Shown here: positions 35,633 through 44,893 of the stretch, in pieces | Layout: the number at the start of each line of letters is the position of its first letter | How positions within the stretch are numbered: the stretch's first letter is position 1 | Source of the DNA: CBDAKK01 sp965196605 | GTDB lineage: Bacteria; Spirochaetota; Spirochaetia; WTKD01; G963693115 | Direction of reading: 5' to 3' | Length of the DNA: 64,000 nt | NCBI GenBank assembly: GCA_965196605.1 | Contig: CBDAKK010000002.1 | Span: 62,001 to 126,000 of the forward strand | Notes under the pieces: model-generated | What the model was told of the DNA's origin: nothing | Seen by the model: only the letters and a program-made list of their open reading frames with translations | Database searches by the model: none | Translations under genes and position numbers: made by a program

Positions 35633-37255
35633 ATGAAAAACGCTAAACAAGAAACAAAGGATGGGCTTACTAAGAAGCCTGTGCAAATATACGATACGTC
35701 TTTGCGCGATGGCATGCAGGGCATGTATATAAGCTACACCTTGCAAGATAAACTCGATATTGCGCAGGCCTTGGACGACATGCACGTAGATTACATTGAG
35801 GGTGGCTTTCCGCTTTCTAACGAAAAGGAAGCGGAATTTTTCACCCACAGCGCAAAGCGTAACTTTAAGCATGCAAAAATTGTCGCCTTTGGTTCTACTG
35901 CGCGCGATTATCGCAACGCAGAAAATGATGCACACATGCGCGCATTGTTGGACACTGAAACGAGCGTCGTAACGATTGTGGGTAAGTCCTCTATTGCGCA
36001 CGTAGATGAAGTGCTGCGCGTGAGTCCCGATGAGAACTTGCACATGATAGAGGAGTCTGTGAAGATTTTGAAGAAACACGACAGGGAAGTCATTTTGGAC
36101 TTGGAGCACTTTTTTGACGGCTACAAACTCGATGCTGAATACGCAAAGAAAATAGTACGCGTTGCGCACGATGTGGGCTGTGACATGTTGGTGTTGTGTG
36201 ACACCAATGGTGGAGTATTGATGCATGAGGTTGTTGAAATTATGAGTTCTCTTACAACTATGCAGCATCCACCCATAGGTACGCACTTCCATAATGACTG
36301 CGGCTTGGGCGTTGCAAATTCGCTCATCTCGCTTGAACATGGTTCTGTACACCTGCAAGGTACTATAAACGGCTGGGGAGAACGTACGGGCAACGCAAAC
36401 TTGTGTGAAATACTTCCCAACATCGCTATCAAGGATTCGCGCTACACGGCACCGTGTGCTGCGCACCTTACCAAGCTTACCAGTCTTTCGCGCTTTGTTG
36501 CAGAAAAAGCAAACATTGTACTAGACCCGCGCCAACCCTTTGTGGGCAGCGTTGCCTTTAGCCACAAGGCGGGGCAACACGCTGATGTGGTACTTAAAAA
36601 TGCCCAGCTCATAGAGCATATTCCGGCAGAGTCTGTTGGAAACAAACGCCACATTCTGCTCTCTGAGCTTGCGGGCAAGTCTACTATAGTGGCGCGGCTA
36701 CAAAAGTACGGCAACTTTTCCAAGTCTGATGCTGTGGTGCAGACCATAGTCGATGTGCTGAAAGAGAAGGAGAAGAAGGGCTATGAGTACGAGGCAGCGG
36801 AGGCTTCCTTTGAACTTGAAATGCTGAAGGTGCTTAAAAAATACACGGGCCTCATTGCACTAAAAAACTACAACGTCGAGGTGTTTAAAAGCTATGATAC
36901 GAGCAGTAAGACGCTGTGCAAAATTTTTTTGTATTGGATGGGACATGAGGTCATGGGATCTGCTGTGGGAGTTGGCCCCGTTGAAGCGCTGGACAAGGCG
37001 ATGCGAAACGCGCTTATTCAAAAGTGCGAGTTTCTAGACGTTGTAAGCCTCATCGATTATAGGGTGCGCGTGGTCAACCCAGAAGACAATACCTCTGCAC
37101 GAGTGCGCGTCTTCATCACCAGCACGGATGGAAAAGAAGTGTGGAACACCGTTGGAGTGCATGAGAATATCATAGAGGCTTCATGGACGGCCTTGGTCGA
37201 CAGCTACGAATACTACCACAATGCCGTTCTTAACAACGGAACATCAAGCGAATAA
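35633..37255 (+). CDS. cimA: Citramalate synthase
   Basis: Condenses pyruvate and acetyl-CoA to (R)-citramalate, the threonine-independent route to isoleucine. 540 aa from ATG at 35633 (GAGGT 4 bases upstream; an ATG seven codons earlier lacks it). Signatures of the CimA branch: YDTSLRDGMQGMYISY, YIEGGFPLSNEKE, DLEHFFDGYK, LCDTNGGVLMHE, GTHFHNDCGLGVANSL and GTINGWGERTGNANLCEI. The C-terminal allosteric domain is present. A homocitrate synthase is less likely, given the DGMQG and EHFFDG motifs. Confidence 0.9.
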   Translation: MKNAKQETKDGLTKKPVQIYDTSLRDGMQGMYISYTLQDKLDIAQALDDMHVDYIEGGFPLSNEKEAEFFTHSAKRNFKHAKIVAFGSTARDYRNAENDAHMRALLDTETSVVTIVGKSSIAHVDEVLRVSPDENLHMIEESVKILKKHDREVILDLEHFFDGYKLDAEYAKKIVRVAHDVGCDMLVLCDTNGGVLMHEVVEIMSSLTTMQHPPIGTHFHNDCGLGVANSLISLEHGSVHLQGTINGWGERTGNANLCEILPNIAIKDSRYTAPCAAHLTKLTSLSRFVAEKANIVLDPRQPFVGSVAFSHKAGQHADVVLKNAQLIEHIPAESVGNKRHILLSELAGKSTIVARLQKYGNFSKSDAVVQTIVDVLKEKEKKGYEYEAAEASFELEMLKVLKKYTGLIALKNYNVEVFKSYDTSSKTLCKIFLYWMGHEVMGSAVGVGPVEALDKAMRNALIQKCEFLDVVSLIDYRVRVVNPEDNTSARVRVFITSTDGKEVWNTVGVHENIIEASWTALVDSYEYYHNAVLNNGTSSE

Positions 37256-37276
37256 AGAACGATGAAGTTATATTGT

Positions 37277-37308
37277 AAGCGCGTGGGCTTTCACAAGCCT
37301 CTGCGCTT
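37277..37308. terminator. Possible hairpin after cimA
   Basis: A two-part stem: AAGCGC (37277-37282) with GCGCTT (37303-37308) and, inside it, GGCTT (37286-37290) with AAGCC (37295-37299). It lies 20 bases after the cimA stop, between convergent genes. No T tract follows. Confidence 0.35.
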
Positions 37309-37418
37309 CAATAATTCCTGAGTAAAAGACAGCTTTAATTTTGACGCTTACTTGCTGGTGTAGGCTTTACAAGTAAGTCGTCACTTCAGCATGTAAAGGA
37401 ATGTGGTACACAGAAATA

Positions 37419-38363
37419 CTAAATATAATTTGTGGTGAGATAGGCATCTTTGTAGACGTCTATTTTTTTCACCCATTGTAAAAACTTATCCCCTTCGGAC
37501 TTGTTGTAGTAGGGACCTATTCTCAAGCGATAGTACATTTGGTTATTGATTGTTTTGGTTACAACCACAGTTGTAATTCCGCGCTTTTCAAATTCACCTT
37601 TTATAGAATAAGCCTTGTTGCGGTTGCTTGTAGAAAACACCTGCACCCAGTACAGTTTTTGTGCATCACTTGCTACTGGAATGGGCTTTTTTGTTATAGG
37701 GGAGATATTGGGTTTTACAAAACCCTCAGTACTTTGCTTGGGTTTTGTAACCGTCGGTGGAGGGACTGATGCGCTTTTTTGTGCAACTGGCGCCTTGGGC
37801 GCAGCGGCCTGTAAGCTAGGAGATTTTTGTGCAGGCTTAGGCCGTGCCTCTGTTCTTGTAGTTTGAGGCGTGGCGCTTTGTGCATGAGAACTACTGCGCA
37901 CTACAGCAGAATCCGAAGACCTAGCGGCTTGTGTCGTTACTGCTTCTGTAACTCCATCAGAGAAATTCTCGTTTACATCCTCATCTACATTTTGGTATTC
38001 ATCAATATTTTCATCACCGCCATAAATGATAACCACTTCACCATTATCCACACTCTCTTCTTCCTCAAGCGTTTTTTCAGCTGTCTGCGCTTCTGTACTT
38101 GCCTTGCTAGCCACGCCATTTTGCGTAGGGTAAAAGAGCGTCATACCAACTCCAACAAGCACGCTTACAATTACAACGCCCGCAATAAGCGCAAAAATAA
38201 TAAAGCGCTCGTTGTTATTTTTTTGAGGCTTCTCATAGTCCCCGGCAAGCGTAGCGCTTCCATCCACATTCTGTGTATCCTCACTCTGTGCATTCACTTC
38301 ATGCTGCGTTTGCTCCTGTGAGAATTCCTTTTGTGCCTCAATGTCTTCTTGTTCTTTGTACAT
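37419..38363 (-). CDS. SPOR-domain membrane protein
   Basis: 314 aa from ATG at 38363 (AGGAG upstream). Acidic, Gln/Glu-rich cytoplasmic N-terminus, one membrane segment at about 54-77 (FIIFALIAGVVIVSVLVGVG), then a long Pro/Ala/Thr/Lys linker. The C-terminal SPOR domain of about 75 residues is YWVQVFSTSNRNKAYSIKGE through YYRLRIGPYYNKSEGDKFL. SPOR domains bind denuded peptidoglycan at septa, so a role in cell division is inferred. Same strand as coaE and polA, 55 bases downstream of coaE. Confidence 0.88.
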   Translation of the reverse strand: MYKEQEDIEAQKEFSQEQTQHEVNAQSEDTQNVDGSATLAGDYEKPQKNNNERFIIFALIAGVVIVSVLVGVGMTLFYPTQNGVASKASTEAQTAEKTLEEEESVDNGEVVIIYGGDENIDEYQNVDEDVNENFSDGVTEAVTTQAARSSDSAVVRSSSHAQSATPQTTRTEARPKPAQKSPSLQAAAPKAPVAQKSASVPPPTVTKPKQSTEGFVKPNISPITKKPIPVASDAQKLYWVQVFSTSNRNKAYSIKGEFEKRGITTVVVTKTINNQMYYRLRIGPYYNKSEGDKFLQWVKKIDVYKDAYLTTNYI

Positions 38364-38418
38364 ACAACTCCTAACTTTATACAAGACGCCGCATAGGTGT
38401 ACTTGCACGCACGCCTTG

Positions 38419-39018
38419 CTATGGCATGGTTAAATACCGCTGCAATTTTTCTTTGTACTCATTTGTAGAGTACACGCCCTTTATAGTTTGTACTTCGGCG
38501 GTTTTTCCCGACCTGTTAAGTGTTTTTCGTGTGGGAATATGCGCTTGTGAACTGAAGCGCCGCATCATGCTTACCAGCGAAAGACCGTCTCTCTTCATCG
38601 CACGCAAGGCGCGTATAATGACATGCGTTTCCACAAGCACCACCACATCACACAGAACATCGAGCTTCATTTTATGCAGCAGCGCAGCGGAAATAACATA
38701 AGCTTTGGAACTCTGAACATCCTCCGTATTCAGCAACGCAGCTACTTTTTGCACCATCCATGGATGCACAATTTCTTCCAGAATTTTACGTTTTTTCCTA
38801 TCACGAAATACAATGCGCCCAAGTGCCTTTCTATTTATGCGCCCCGCTGCCCCATCAAGTATTTCATCACCAAAAGCAGCGCGTAGTTCTTCGCGCTTTG
38901 CCTCAAGCGCCTCATGCCCCACAAGGTCAACGTCAATGTGTTCAAAACCACATGAGACAAAGAGGCGCGCCAAAACGCTTTTGCCACTACAGTACTTGCC
39001 CGTTATTCCGAGAACCAT
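38419..39018 (-). CDS. coaE: Dephospho-CoA kinase
   Basis: Last step of coenzyme A synthesis. 199 aa. P-loop GITGKYCSGKSVLARLF, then DVDLVGHEAL, RIVFRDRKKRKILEEIVHPWM and DVVVLVETH. Its ATG overlaps the polA stop (TAATG), so the two are translationally coupled. The C-terminus is slightly variable but the length is normal. Confidence 0.92.
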   Translation of the reverse strand: MVLGITGKYCSGKSVLARLFVSCGFEHIDVDLVGHEALEAKREELRAAFGDEILDGAAGRINRKALGRIVFRDRKKRKILEEIVHPWMVQKVAALLNTEDVQSSKAYVISAALLHKMKLDVLCDVVVLVETHVIIRALRAMKRDGLSLVSMMRRFSSQAHIPTRKTLNRSGKTAEVQTIKGVYSTNEYKEKLQRYLTMP

Positions 39019-41834
39019 TACTTCAGTTCGCCCCAGGTCTTGCCCGAATGCACAAAAACCGAGAGCGGCACGGAAAGATCATAGGCATTTTTCATTGTCT
39101 CTTCCAAAACTTTTACCGCATCCTCTTGTTCTGAAAGCGGGCATTCTAAAACCAGCTCATCGTGTATTTGCAACAAAAGTTCAGTTTGCATGTTCTTCTC
39201 ACGCAAAACTTTATCAAGCGCAAGCATGGCGCATTTTACAATGTCTGCAGCAGAACCTTGAATCACGGTGTTAACCGCCATGCGCTTTGCGGCGTTTTGC
39301 AGGTTTTTGTTTCTGCTGGTAATAGTCGGAATAACTCTACGTCTGCCGAGTATGGTTTGGGCATAACCGCGCTCCATAGTCTCCTCCTCGGTTTTGTTAA
39401 TAAAAGCAGCAACACCGTGAAACTCGGCAAAGTACTCGTCTATAAAATTGCGCGCATCCTTGTGGGCTATGCGTAGCTGATGCGCTAAACGAAAGGCGGA
39501 CATACCGTAGATGATGCCGAAGTTAATACTCTTTGCAATGCGACGCTCTTCATCGCTTACCTCGCTTTCTTCTTTTTTCATGAGTATGGCGGCGGTGCGC
39601 TTGTGAATGTCCACCTGCTCATGAAAAGCCTGCATAAGGTTTTTATCTTGGGAGAGGTGCGCAAGAACAATGAGTTCAATTTGTGAATAGTCCGCGCTTA
39701 CAAAGCTACAGCCTTCGGACGCCACAAAGGCGCGCCGTATTTTCTGACCCAAGGCGTCCTTCACGGGAATGTTTTGCAAGTTTGGTCCCATGCTGGAAAT
39801 GCGCCCCGTCTCAGTGCCATGCTGCTGAAACGAGGTGTGAATGCGCCCCGTGTGCGCTTGCAACTGCAAGGGCAGCGAGTCCACATAAGTGTTCTGGAGC
39901 TTTACCACATGGCGGTACTCCACTATTTTTTGCGGAACAGGGTGCACATACGCAAGGTCGGCGAGCACCGCCGCATCAGTGCTAAAGCCCGTGGCGTTTT
40001 TTTTCAACGCAGGTAGTTTCAAATCCTCAAACAAGACCTGCTGCAACTGCTTGGTAGAGTTTATATTAAACTCCTTCCCGCACATGTCGTATATTTCTTT
40101 TTTCAGCCCTTCTTGCATGCTCGCAAACTCTTCTGAAAGGGTAGACAAATACCCTGCGTCTATTTCAATACCGCGCTCTTCCATGCGCATGAGAACATGA
40201 GCCACGGGCATTTCCACCGAGTAAAATAAATCTTCCATAGCACTTTGACGCAAGAGTTTTGCTAGTAGTTTATACAAACGCAGCGTAACGTCAGCATCTT
40301 CTGCCGCATAGTCAACGGCTTGAGCAAGTGGCACATCGGCAAAATTGCTGAGCGCCTTCTCCTTTTTGCCCTGCGCCTCGGCAGGGGCGTCATAGGCGCG
40401 TAAGGCGCTAAAGGGTATTGGCTCATAGTTTAGAAAATGCCGCGCAAGGTTGTCCATGGTGTAATTGCGTAGGGTTACGTCACAAAGCCAACCCGCTAAA
40501 AGTGTGTCAAAAAAGGGCTTGCGCGCCTTGGCGTGTTTCACCAAGCCCCAGCGTGCAAGTATTGGAATGTCAAACTTAGCGTTGTGAAAAACAAGCATGC
40601 AATGCTCACTTTCAAACAGGGGCTTGAGCGCTGCCCGCACGTCTTTTTCATGCAGCAGCGTTCCTTCGCGCTCTGCTTCAGAAAAGTCTGGTGGAGCCAT
40701 GACAAGGGGAATATAATAGCCCTCGCCCTCTTTGACGCTTAGTGATATGCCCACAATCTCGGCGCTAAAAACGCATAAGCTATTTGTCTCGACATCGAGG
40801 CTTAGGTAATTTTGCGCAAGCGCTTGCTCCACCACGCCTTCTATTTCCACTATGGAACGCACGCGGTGGTACAACCCGCGCTCTTGCGTAGCCGTTTTTG
40901 AAGATATCTCTTGCAGGGAAGAAGCTGTACTTGTGGATGCATCAGCGGAAGTGGAAACCATAGGAGCGCTTTTGCCGCTCGCCTTTGTAAACGAAAATAT
41001 TTCCTGCTCTGCAAATAACTCAAGCGCATGTTCCCACATAACATGTTCATACGCAAAAGACATTTCCGGCAAGGGTACATCTTCTTTAAGCGTGACCAAC
41101 TCATAACTAAGCATGGCGTTTTGCTTGCTCGCGCTCAGTTTTTTTGCCCACGCAGGTTTTACCTCTTCTATGCGGCGGTATATTTCAGAAAGTGAGCCGT
41201 ACTCCTGCAAAAGCGCAAGCGCGGTTTTTTCGCCCACTCCCGCTACTCCGGGTACATTATCGCTTGCATCCCCAACAAGCGCAAGGTAATCTCGCACTTG
41301 AGCTGGCGTGAGCGCAAGTTCGTTTTTAAGCCACTGTGGCGTAACGTGCACCCATTGCGTCTGTTTAGAGCTGGGGCGAAAAATAGACGTGTAGTCGCTT
41401 ACCGTTTGAAAAATATCCTTGTCGCTCGTTACAATGGCGGTCGATAAGCCTTGACTGCTACGCGTTGCAGCAAGCGTAGCGAGTACGTCATCCGCCTCAA
41501 CATTGGGTATAATGAACGTAGGAATTTGCAAGGCCTCTGCTATGCGAAAAATAATGGGAATTTGACTTATCAAGTCTTCGGGTGCTTTTTGGCGGTTTGC
41601 CTTGTATTCGGGGTATATGCCCTTTCTAAAAGACGGTTCACTATGGTCAAAAACAATGCAAAATTCTTTTGGTTGATATACATCGAATATTTTTTTTACA
41701 ATTTGAAAGAAGCCAAAAATAGCGGAGGTATTTTCGTTTTTTGAGTTTCGCAAAGGTTGCCGTATATGCGCATAGTACGAACGGAATATTGCGCCGTGCC
41801 CATCGAGTAAAAAAAAATTGCTATTGTTTTCCAT
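39018..41834 (-). CDS. polA: DNA polymerase I
   Basis: 938 aa with all three domains. 5'-nuclease at 1-290 (FLLDGHGAIFRSYYA, VEADDVLATLA, GDASDNVPGVAGVGEKTA). The 3'-5' exonuclease appears active: DVETNS (DxE), HNAKFDIPIL and YAAEDADVT. Polymerase A domain with SADYSQIELIVLAH (motif A), KSINFGIIYG (motif B) and QIHDELVLE (motif C). Functions in Okazaki fragment processing and repair. Divergent from the 41868 gene, with a 33-base gap. Confidence 0.97.
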   Translation of the reverse strand: MENNSNFFLLDGHGAIFRSYYAHIRQPLRNSKNENTSAIFGFFQIVKKIFDVYQPKEFCIVFDHSEPSFRKGIYPEYKANRQKAPEDLISQIPIIFRIAEALQIPTFIIPNVEADDVLATLAATRSSQGLSTAIVTSDKDIFQTVSDYTSIFRPSSKQTQWVHVTPQWLKNELALTPAQVRDYLALVGDASDNVPGVAGVGEKTALALLQEYGSLSEIYRRIEEVKPAWAKKLSASKQNAMLSYELVTLKEDVPLPEMSFAYEHVMWEHALELFAEQEIFSFTKASGKSAPMVSTSADASTSTASSLQEISSKTATQERGLYHRVRSIVEIEGVVEQALAQNYLSLDVETNSLCVFSAEIVGISLSVKEGEGYYIPLVMAPPDFSEAEREGTLLHEKDVRAALKPLFESEHCMLVFHNAKFDIPILARWGLVKHAKARKPFFDTLLAGWLCDVTLRNYTMDNLARHFLNYEPIPFSALRAYDAPAEAQGKKEKALSNFADVPLAQAVDYAAEDADVTLRLYKLLAKLLRQSAMEDLFYSVEMPVAHVLMRMEERGIEIDAGYLSTLSEEFASMQEGLKKEIYDMCGKEFNINSTKQLQQVLFEDLKLPALKKNATGFSTDAAVLADLAYVHPVPQKIVEYRHVVKLQNTYVDSLPLQLQAHTGRIHTSFQQHGTETGRISSMGPNLQNIPVKDALGQKIRRAFVASEGCSFVSADYSQIELIVLAHLSQDKNLMQAFHEQVDIHKRTAAILMKKEESEVSDEERRIAKSINFGIIYGMSAFRLAHQLRIAHKDARNFIDEYFAEFHGVAAFINKTEEETMERGYAQTILGRRRVIPTITSRNKNLQNAAKRMAVNTVIQGSAADIVKCAMLALDKVLREKNMQTELLLQIHDELVLECPLSEQEDAVKVLEETMKNAYDLSVPLSVFVHSGKTWGELK

Positions 41835-41851
41835 AAATAATAAACTACTAT

Positions 41852-41857
41852 TATAAT
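41852..41857 (+). promoter_or_regulatory. -10 box directly before the 41868 start codon
   Basis: TATAAT ends only 10 bases before the ATG at 41868; a weak -35 (TTTCCA) lies 18 bases upstream. Transcription would start about 3 bases ahead of the ATG, suggesting a leaderless mRNA. Confidence 0.45.
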
Positions 41858-41867
41858 ATAACGCATC

Positions 41868-42425
41868 ATGATGAAAAAAAAGAAAAAAGACAATCGAGCC
41901 TTTAACGCTAAGTCGTCGCCTTATAAAAATGCAATATTAAATGAACCAGCGCAAGATATCACGAGAAAAACAGAAATAGAAAAAACATTGCGAAATTTTA
42001 GCAAGAGTAGAGAATCCGAAAAGTCGCGCCCCATTACCAAACCAGACCTCAATAGCGTAAAAGTATCGGAACATGTAGAGGATATATTGACTGCCTTACG
42101 AGAAATGGATTCGAATGAAATTGTCAGCTTTGACGTAGCTTTGGAGAAACTTAAAAAAATTGAAGTACTTCAAGAAGACGAAACTATTGCATACATTGGC
42201 GCAGGTTGTTTTGGAGTAGTCGCTTATGTGTCGACAAGCAACAACAAGCGTGAGAAAAAAGTTATGGAAATACGGCGCAAAATAGAATTTGAAGACCCGT
42301 ACAATCACCTTGAGTGGCGCGCGAAACTCTGTTACGACTTATCGCTTACACATACGCTTGACCCCGCCCCGCTCTCTGAGCTTTATACTGAACAAGAACT
42401 ACTTGCCTTTCCCCAATTTTCTTAA
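41868..42425 (+). CDS. Hypothetical protein upstream of fliS
   Basis: 185 aa, not recognised. Very basic, disordered N-terminus (MMKKKKKDNR, then Ser/Lys/Glu-rich to about residue 60), followed by a helical part (VEDILTALREMDSNEIVSFD). After that comes a more ordered C-terminal half with IAYIGAGCFGVVAYVSTS and an acidic/hydrophobic end. No signal peptide or membrane segment. No ribosome site; a -10 box sits just ahead. Its place before fliS suggests, without proving, a flagellar connection. Confidence 0.6.
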   Translation: MMKKKKKDNRAFNAKSSPYKNAILNEPAQDITRKTEIEKTLRNFSKSRESEKSRPITKPDLNSVKVSEHVEDILTALREMDSNEIVSFDVALEKLKKIEVLQEDETIAYIGAGCFGVVAYVSTSNNKREKKVMEIRRKIEFEDPYNHLEWRAKLCYDLSLTHTLDPAPLSELYTEQELLAFPQFS

Positions 42426-42457
42426 AAAGTGTACTGTAATTCTCATTTGATGTGGTG

Positions 42458-42485
42458 TAATGTTTGATGCTAAATACGCCGATAC
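42458..42485 (+). promoter_or_regulatory. Sigma-28 (FliA)-type flagellar promoter of fliS
   Basis: TAATGTTT (42458-42465), 12-base spacer, GCCGATAC (42478-42485). The sigma-28 consensus is TAAAGTTT, 11 bases, GCCGATAA: one mismatch in each box and one extra spacer base. It stands 33 bases before the fliS ATG. Confidence 0.65.
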
Positions 42486-42517
42486 CACTTTACATAAGGA
42501 AGTAGGTAGAAAATAAT

Positions 42518-42952
42518 ATGGATGTATTTAACGCTGCAAAGGTATATAAAGAAACCTCTATAAAAACTGCGGACAAGAAAACAATAGTTATTATGCTGTA
42601 CGAAAAAACGCTACAACATTTAGACGAGGCTTTGGTGCTTTTAGAAAACCACGGGTTTCAAAAATATGACAAAGTCAATACGCACATTACCAAGGCACAG
42701 GAAATTATTCTCGAACTGAGCGCCTCACTTGATAAGGAAGTATTCCCCGAACTATGTGATAATCTCTTGAATTTGTATTTGTACTTCAACAAGGAATTGC
42801 GTGAAGCAAATCTTGAAAAAAATGCAGCACGAATACGCCCTATACACGACATGATTTCAACCTTACTTGAGAGTTGGAAAGAGTCACTACAAGTAGCGGA
42901 CACCACAAAAAAAGAACCTGTGGTGGAAACAAAACTTAATATTCAAGGATGA
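42518..42952 (+). CDS. fliS: Flagellar secretion chaperone FliS
   Basis: Cytoplasmic chaperone that keeps flagellin from polymerising before export. 144 aa. The typical N-terminus AAKVYKETSIKTADKKTIVIMLYEKTLQHLDEAL matches the conserved AYxxxxxxTAsPxxLixmLYdgai pattern, here split as YKETSIKTA and MLYEKTL. LCDNLLNLYLYFNKELREAN forms the central helix. A sigma-28-like promoter precedes it and an unknown small helical protein follows. Confidence 0.9.
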   Translation: MDVFNAAKVYKETSIKTADKKTIVIMLYEKTLQHLDEALVLLENHGFQKYDKVNTHITKAQEIILELSASLDKEVFPELCDNLLNLYLYFNKELREANLEKNAARIRPIHDMISTLLESWKESLQVADTTKKEPVVETKLNIQG

Positions 42953-42981
42953 CGACTTAATAAAAATCATGGAGCATAGCT

Positions 42982-43374
42982 ATGAAACAAAGCATTCTTA
43001 CTTTATTTGAAACATGGCTTATATCGCAAGAAAATACAATTTATTGCGCAAAAGAACGCATATGCACATGCTTGAAGCACTGCCAAAATGACGCTACTAC
43101 AATAAACGCACACCGTGTGGAAAAATACATAGACGACATATGCCGCAAGCTCCAACAAATTAGACAATATCAAAAATGCATAGAGTCCTTTATCGATGCA
43201 AGTGCAAAGCAGTTAGAACCCCACCATATAGAAAAACACAATGCAATTTGTAAAGCAATTTCCCATGTGGAGAAAGAAACCATATTGCTCTTTGCGCTAT
43301 TACAACACAAAACCCACACATTGCAAACAAAACTCCACTACACTGCAATATTTCAATCGCAATTGCACCAATGA
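42982..43374 (+). CDS. Small helical protein downstream of fliS
   Basis: 130 aa, predicted nearly all alpha-helix, with five Cys in the N-terminal half (ERICTCLKHC). No known motif. Size, helicity and position 29 bases behind fliS resemble FliT or FlgN-type chaperones, but I see no sequence match, so the role is only a suggestion. No signal peptide. Confidence 0.6.
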   Translation: MKQSILTLFETWLISQENTIYCAKERICTCLKHCQNDATTINAHRVEKYIDDICRKLQQIRQYQKCIESFIDASAKQLEPHHIEKHNAICKAISHVEKETILLFALLQHKTHTLQTKLHYTAIFQSQLHQ

Positions 43375-43609
43375 TGCACAGACAGTGCGTTTGTGCAAGC
43401 ACCTTGCCTACCTTGCACGTTTTATAACATACAGAGCCACTTCTGAAACTTTACAAAAAGTGAGACCTCCGAGTCTTTGAAAAAGGTGTGTTTCTACAAT
43501 TGGGAGTATTATAAACTCACATACCCCGCCGTGCTCCGTGTGTTCATAGTCAACAAGTATTGCCTCAGCATTAATACAGCAAGTTTCTTAAATTCTGTAC
43601 AATTAAGAA

Positions 43610-44893
43610 ATGAGTACAGCATCGTGTAACAATTCCCCCGCATACAATTTTGACACACTCGTAGACAGAAAAAACACTTATTCATGCAAGTGGGACTTTT
43701 TTGCAAAGCACCTTGGAGATGGAAGTTCGCACATACCCGATGATCTTATTCCCATGTGGATAGCCGACATGGACTTGATGGTAGCGCCACCCATTGTAGA
43801 AGCACTGAGGCGTACTGTAGAACACGGTATATACGGCTATTCGGATGCCCCACCAGAGGTAGCAACAACCGTTGCCACATGGCTACAAAAAGAACATGCG
43901 TGGGCTGTAGAACCCCGCTCCGTTGTCTATACAACGGCTGCCATGACAGCTTTACATTTTATATTGCGTAGCCTTACAAAAAAAGGTGATACAGTTATAG
44001 CCTATGAACCAAGCTACCCGCCCATATTCAGCTATATACAAGAAAGCGGGCGACGACTGGTGAAACAAAGCCTAAAAAAAGAGCGCGATGACTCTGGGAA
44101 AGAACGCTATGCCATGGATTTTGAAGCATTGGATGAAGCCCTGAAAGAAGCAAAAGTTTTGGTACTCTGCAATCCGCATAACCCAACGGGTAGCGTTTGG
44201 ACACACGAAGAGCTTGTAACGCTGGTGCAGCTGTGTCAAAAACACGAGGTTATTATTTGCAGCGACGACGTGCACGCGGATATTGTATACACCCCACATG
44301 CTTACAAACCAATAGAAGCCATAGCACGAGAGGTAGCGCCTGAATTTGTGAGCAAGATTATAACCCTGCTTTCACCAAACAAAATTTTCAACACTGGTGG
44401 CATTAAAATTGCCATGATGATAATTCCAGATGAAGAAAAGCGCATGCGTATAGCGCAGAAGCAGAAAGCATGCCTCGGCTCTTCACTGGACATATTTGGA
44501 ATAACCAGCCTGCACGCCGCATACGCTCATGGCGCAGATTGGAAAGCAGCGCTTATAGAGCACCTCACAGCTAATAGGGATTTTCTCACGCGCTATATAG
44601 AGGAACACTGTGAAGGCCTTGCAGTCGTCCCCGCCCAAGCTACCTACTTGGCATGGCTGGACTTTAGCGCGTATATGGAAAACCACTCCATGAGCTATGC
44701 CGACTTACAAAAACTGCTGATACAAGAGGCGCGCGTGGGCTTAAGCGCGGGCAATGTCTTTGGAGCAAGTGGAATAAACCACATGCGCCTTAATTTTGGC
44801 TGCCCCCGCACCACGCTGGAAGAAGGATTAGCGCGTATATCGCATGCGCTCTTCCCAAGCAACAAACGAGAAGCACGCGGGACATCCATATGA
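43610..44893 (+). CDS. patB: PLP-dependent C-S lyase, MalY/PatB family
   Basis: 427 aa, fold type I aminotransferase. Markers: FDTLVDRKNTYSCKWD, LIPMWIADMDLMVAPPIVEAL, GIYGYSDAPPE, LVLCNPHNPTGSVW, ICSDDVHADIVY and the PLP lysine in LLSPNKIFNTGGIKIAM. The C-terminal LSAGNVFGASGINHMRLNFG is typical. These enzymes split cystathionine or cysteine to thiol or H2S plus pyruvate. A 4-base overlap (ATGA) couples it to the EamA transporter. T. denticola has a hemolytic cystalysin of this family, so H2S production is a reasonable inference. Confidence 0.92.
   Translation: MSTASCNNSPAYNFDTLVDRKNTYSCKWDFFAKHLGDGSSHIPDDLIPMWIADMDLMVAPPIVEALRRTVEHGIYGYSDAPPEVATTVATWLQKEHAWAVEPRSVVYTTAAMTALHFILRSLTKKGDTVIAYEPSYPPIFSYIQESGRRLVKQSLKKERDDSGKERYAMDFEALDEALKEAKVLVLCNPHNPTGSVWTHEELVTLVQLCQKHEVIICSDDVHADIVYTPHAYKPIEAIAREVAPEFVSKIITLLSPNKIFNTGGIKIAMMIIPDEEKRMRIAQKQKACLGSSLDIFGITSLHAAYAHGADWKAALIEHLTANRDFLTRYIEEHCEGLAVVPAQATYLAWLDFSAYMENHSMSYADLQKLLIQEARVGLSAGNVFGASGINHMRLNFGCPRTTLEEGLARISHALFPSNKREARGTSI

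Noticed and set aside
42982..43374. FliT or FlgN annotation
   Set aside because: Size and position fit, but I see no sequence motif, so it is left as unknown.
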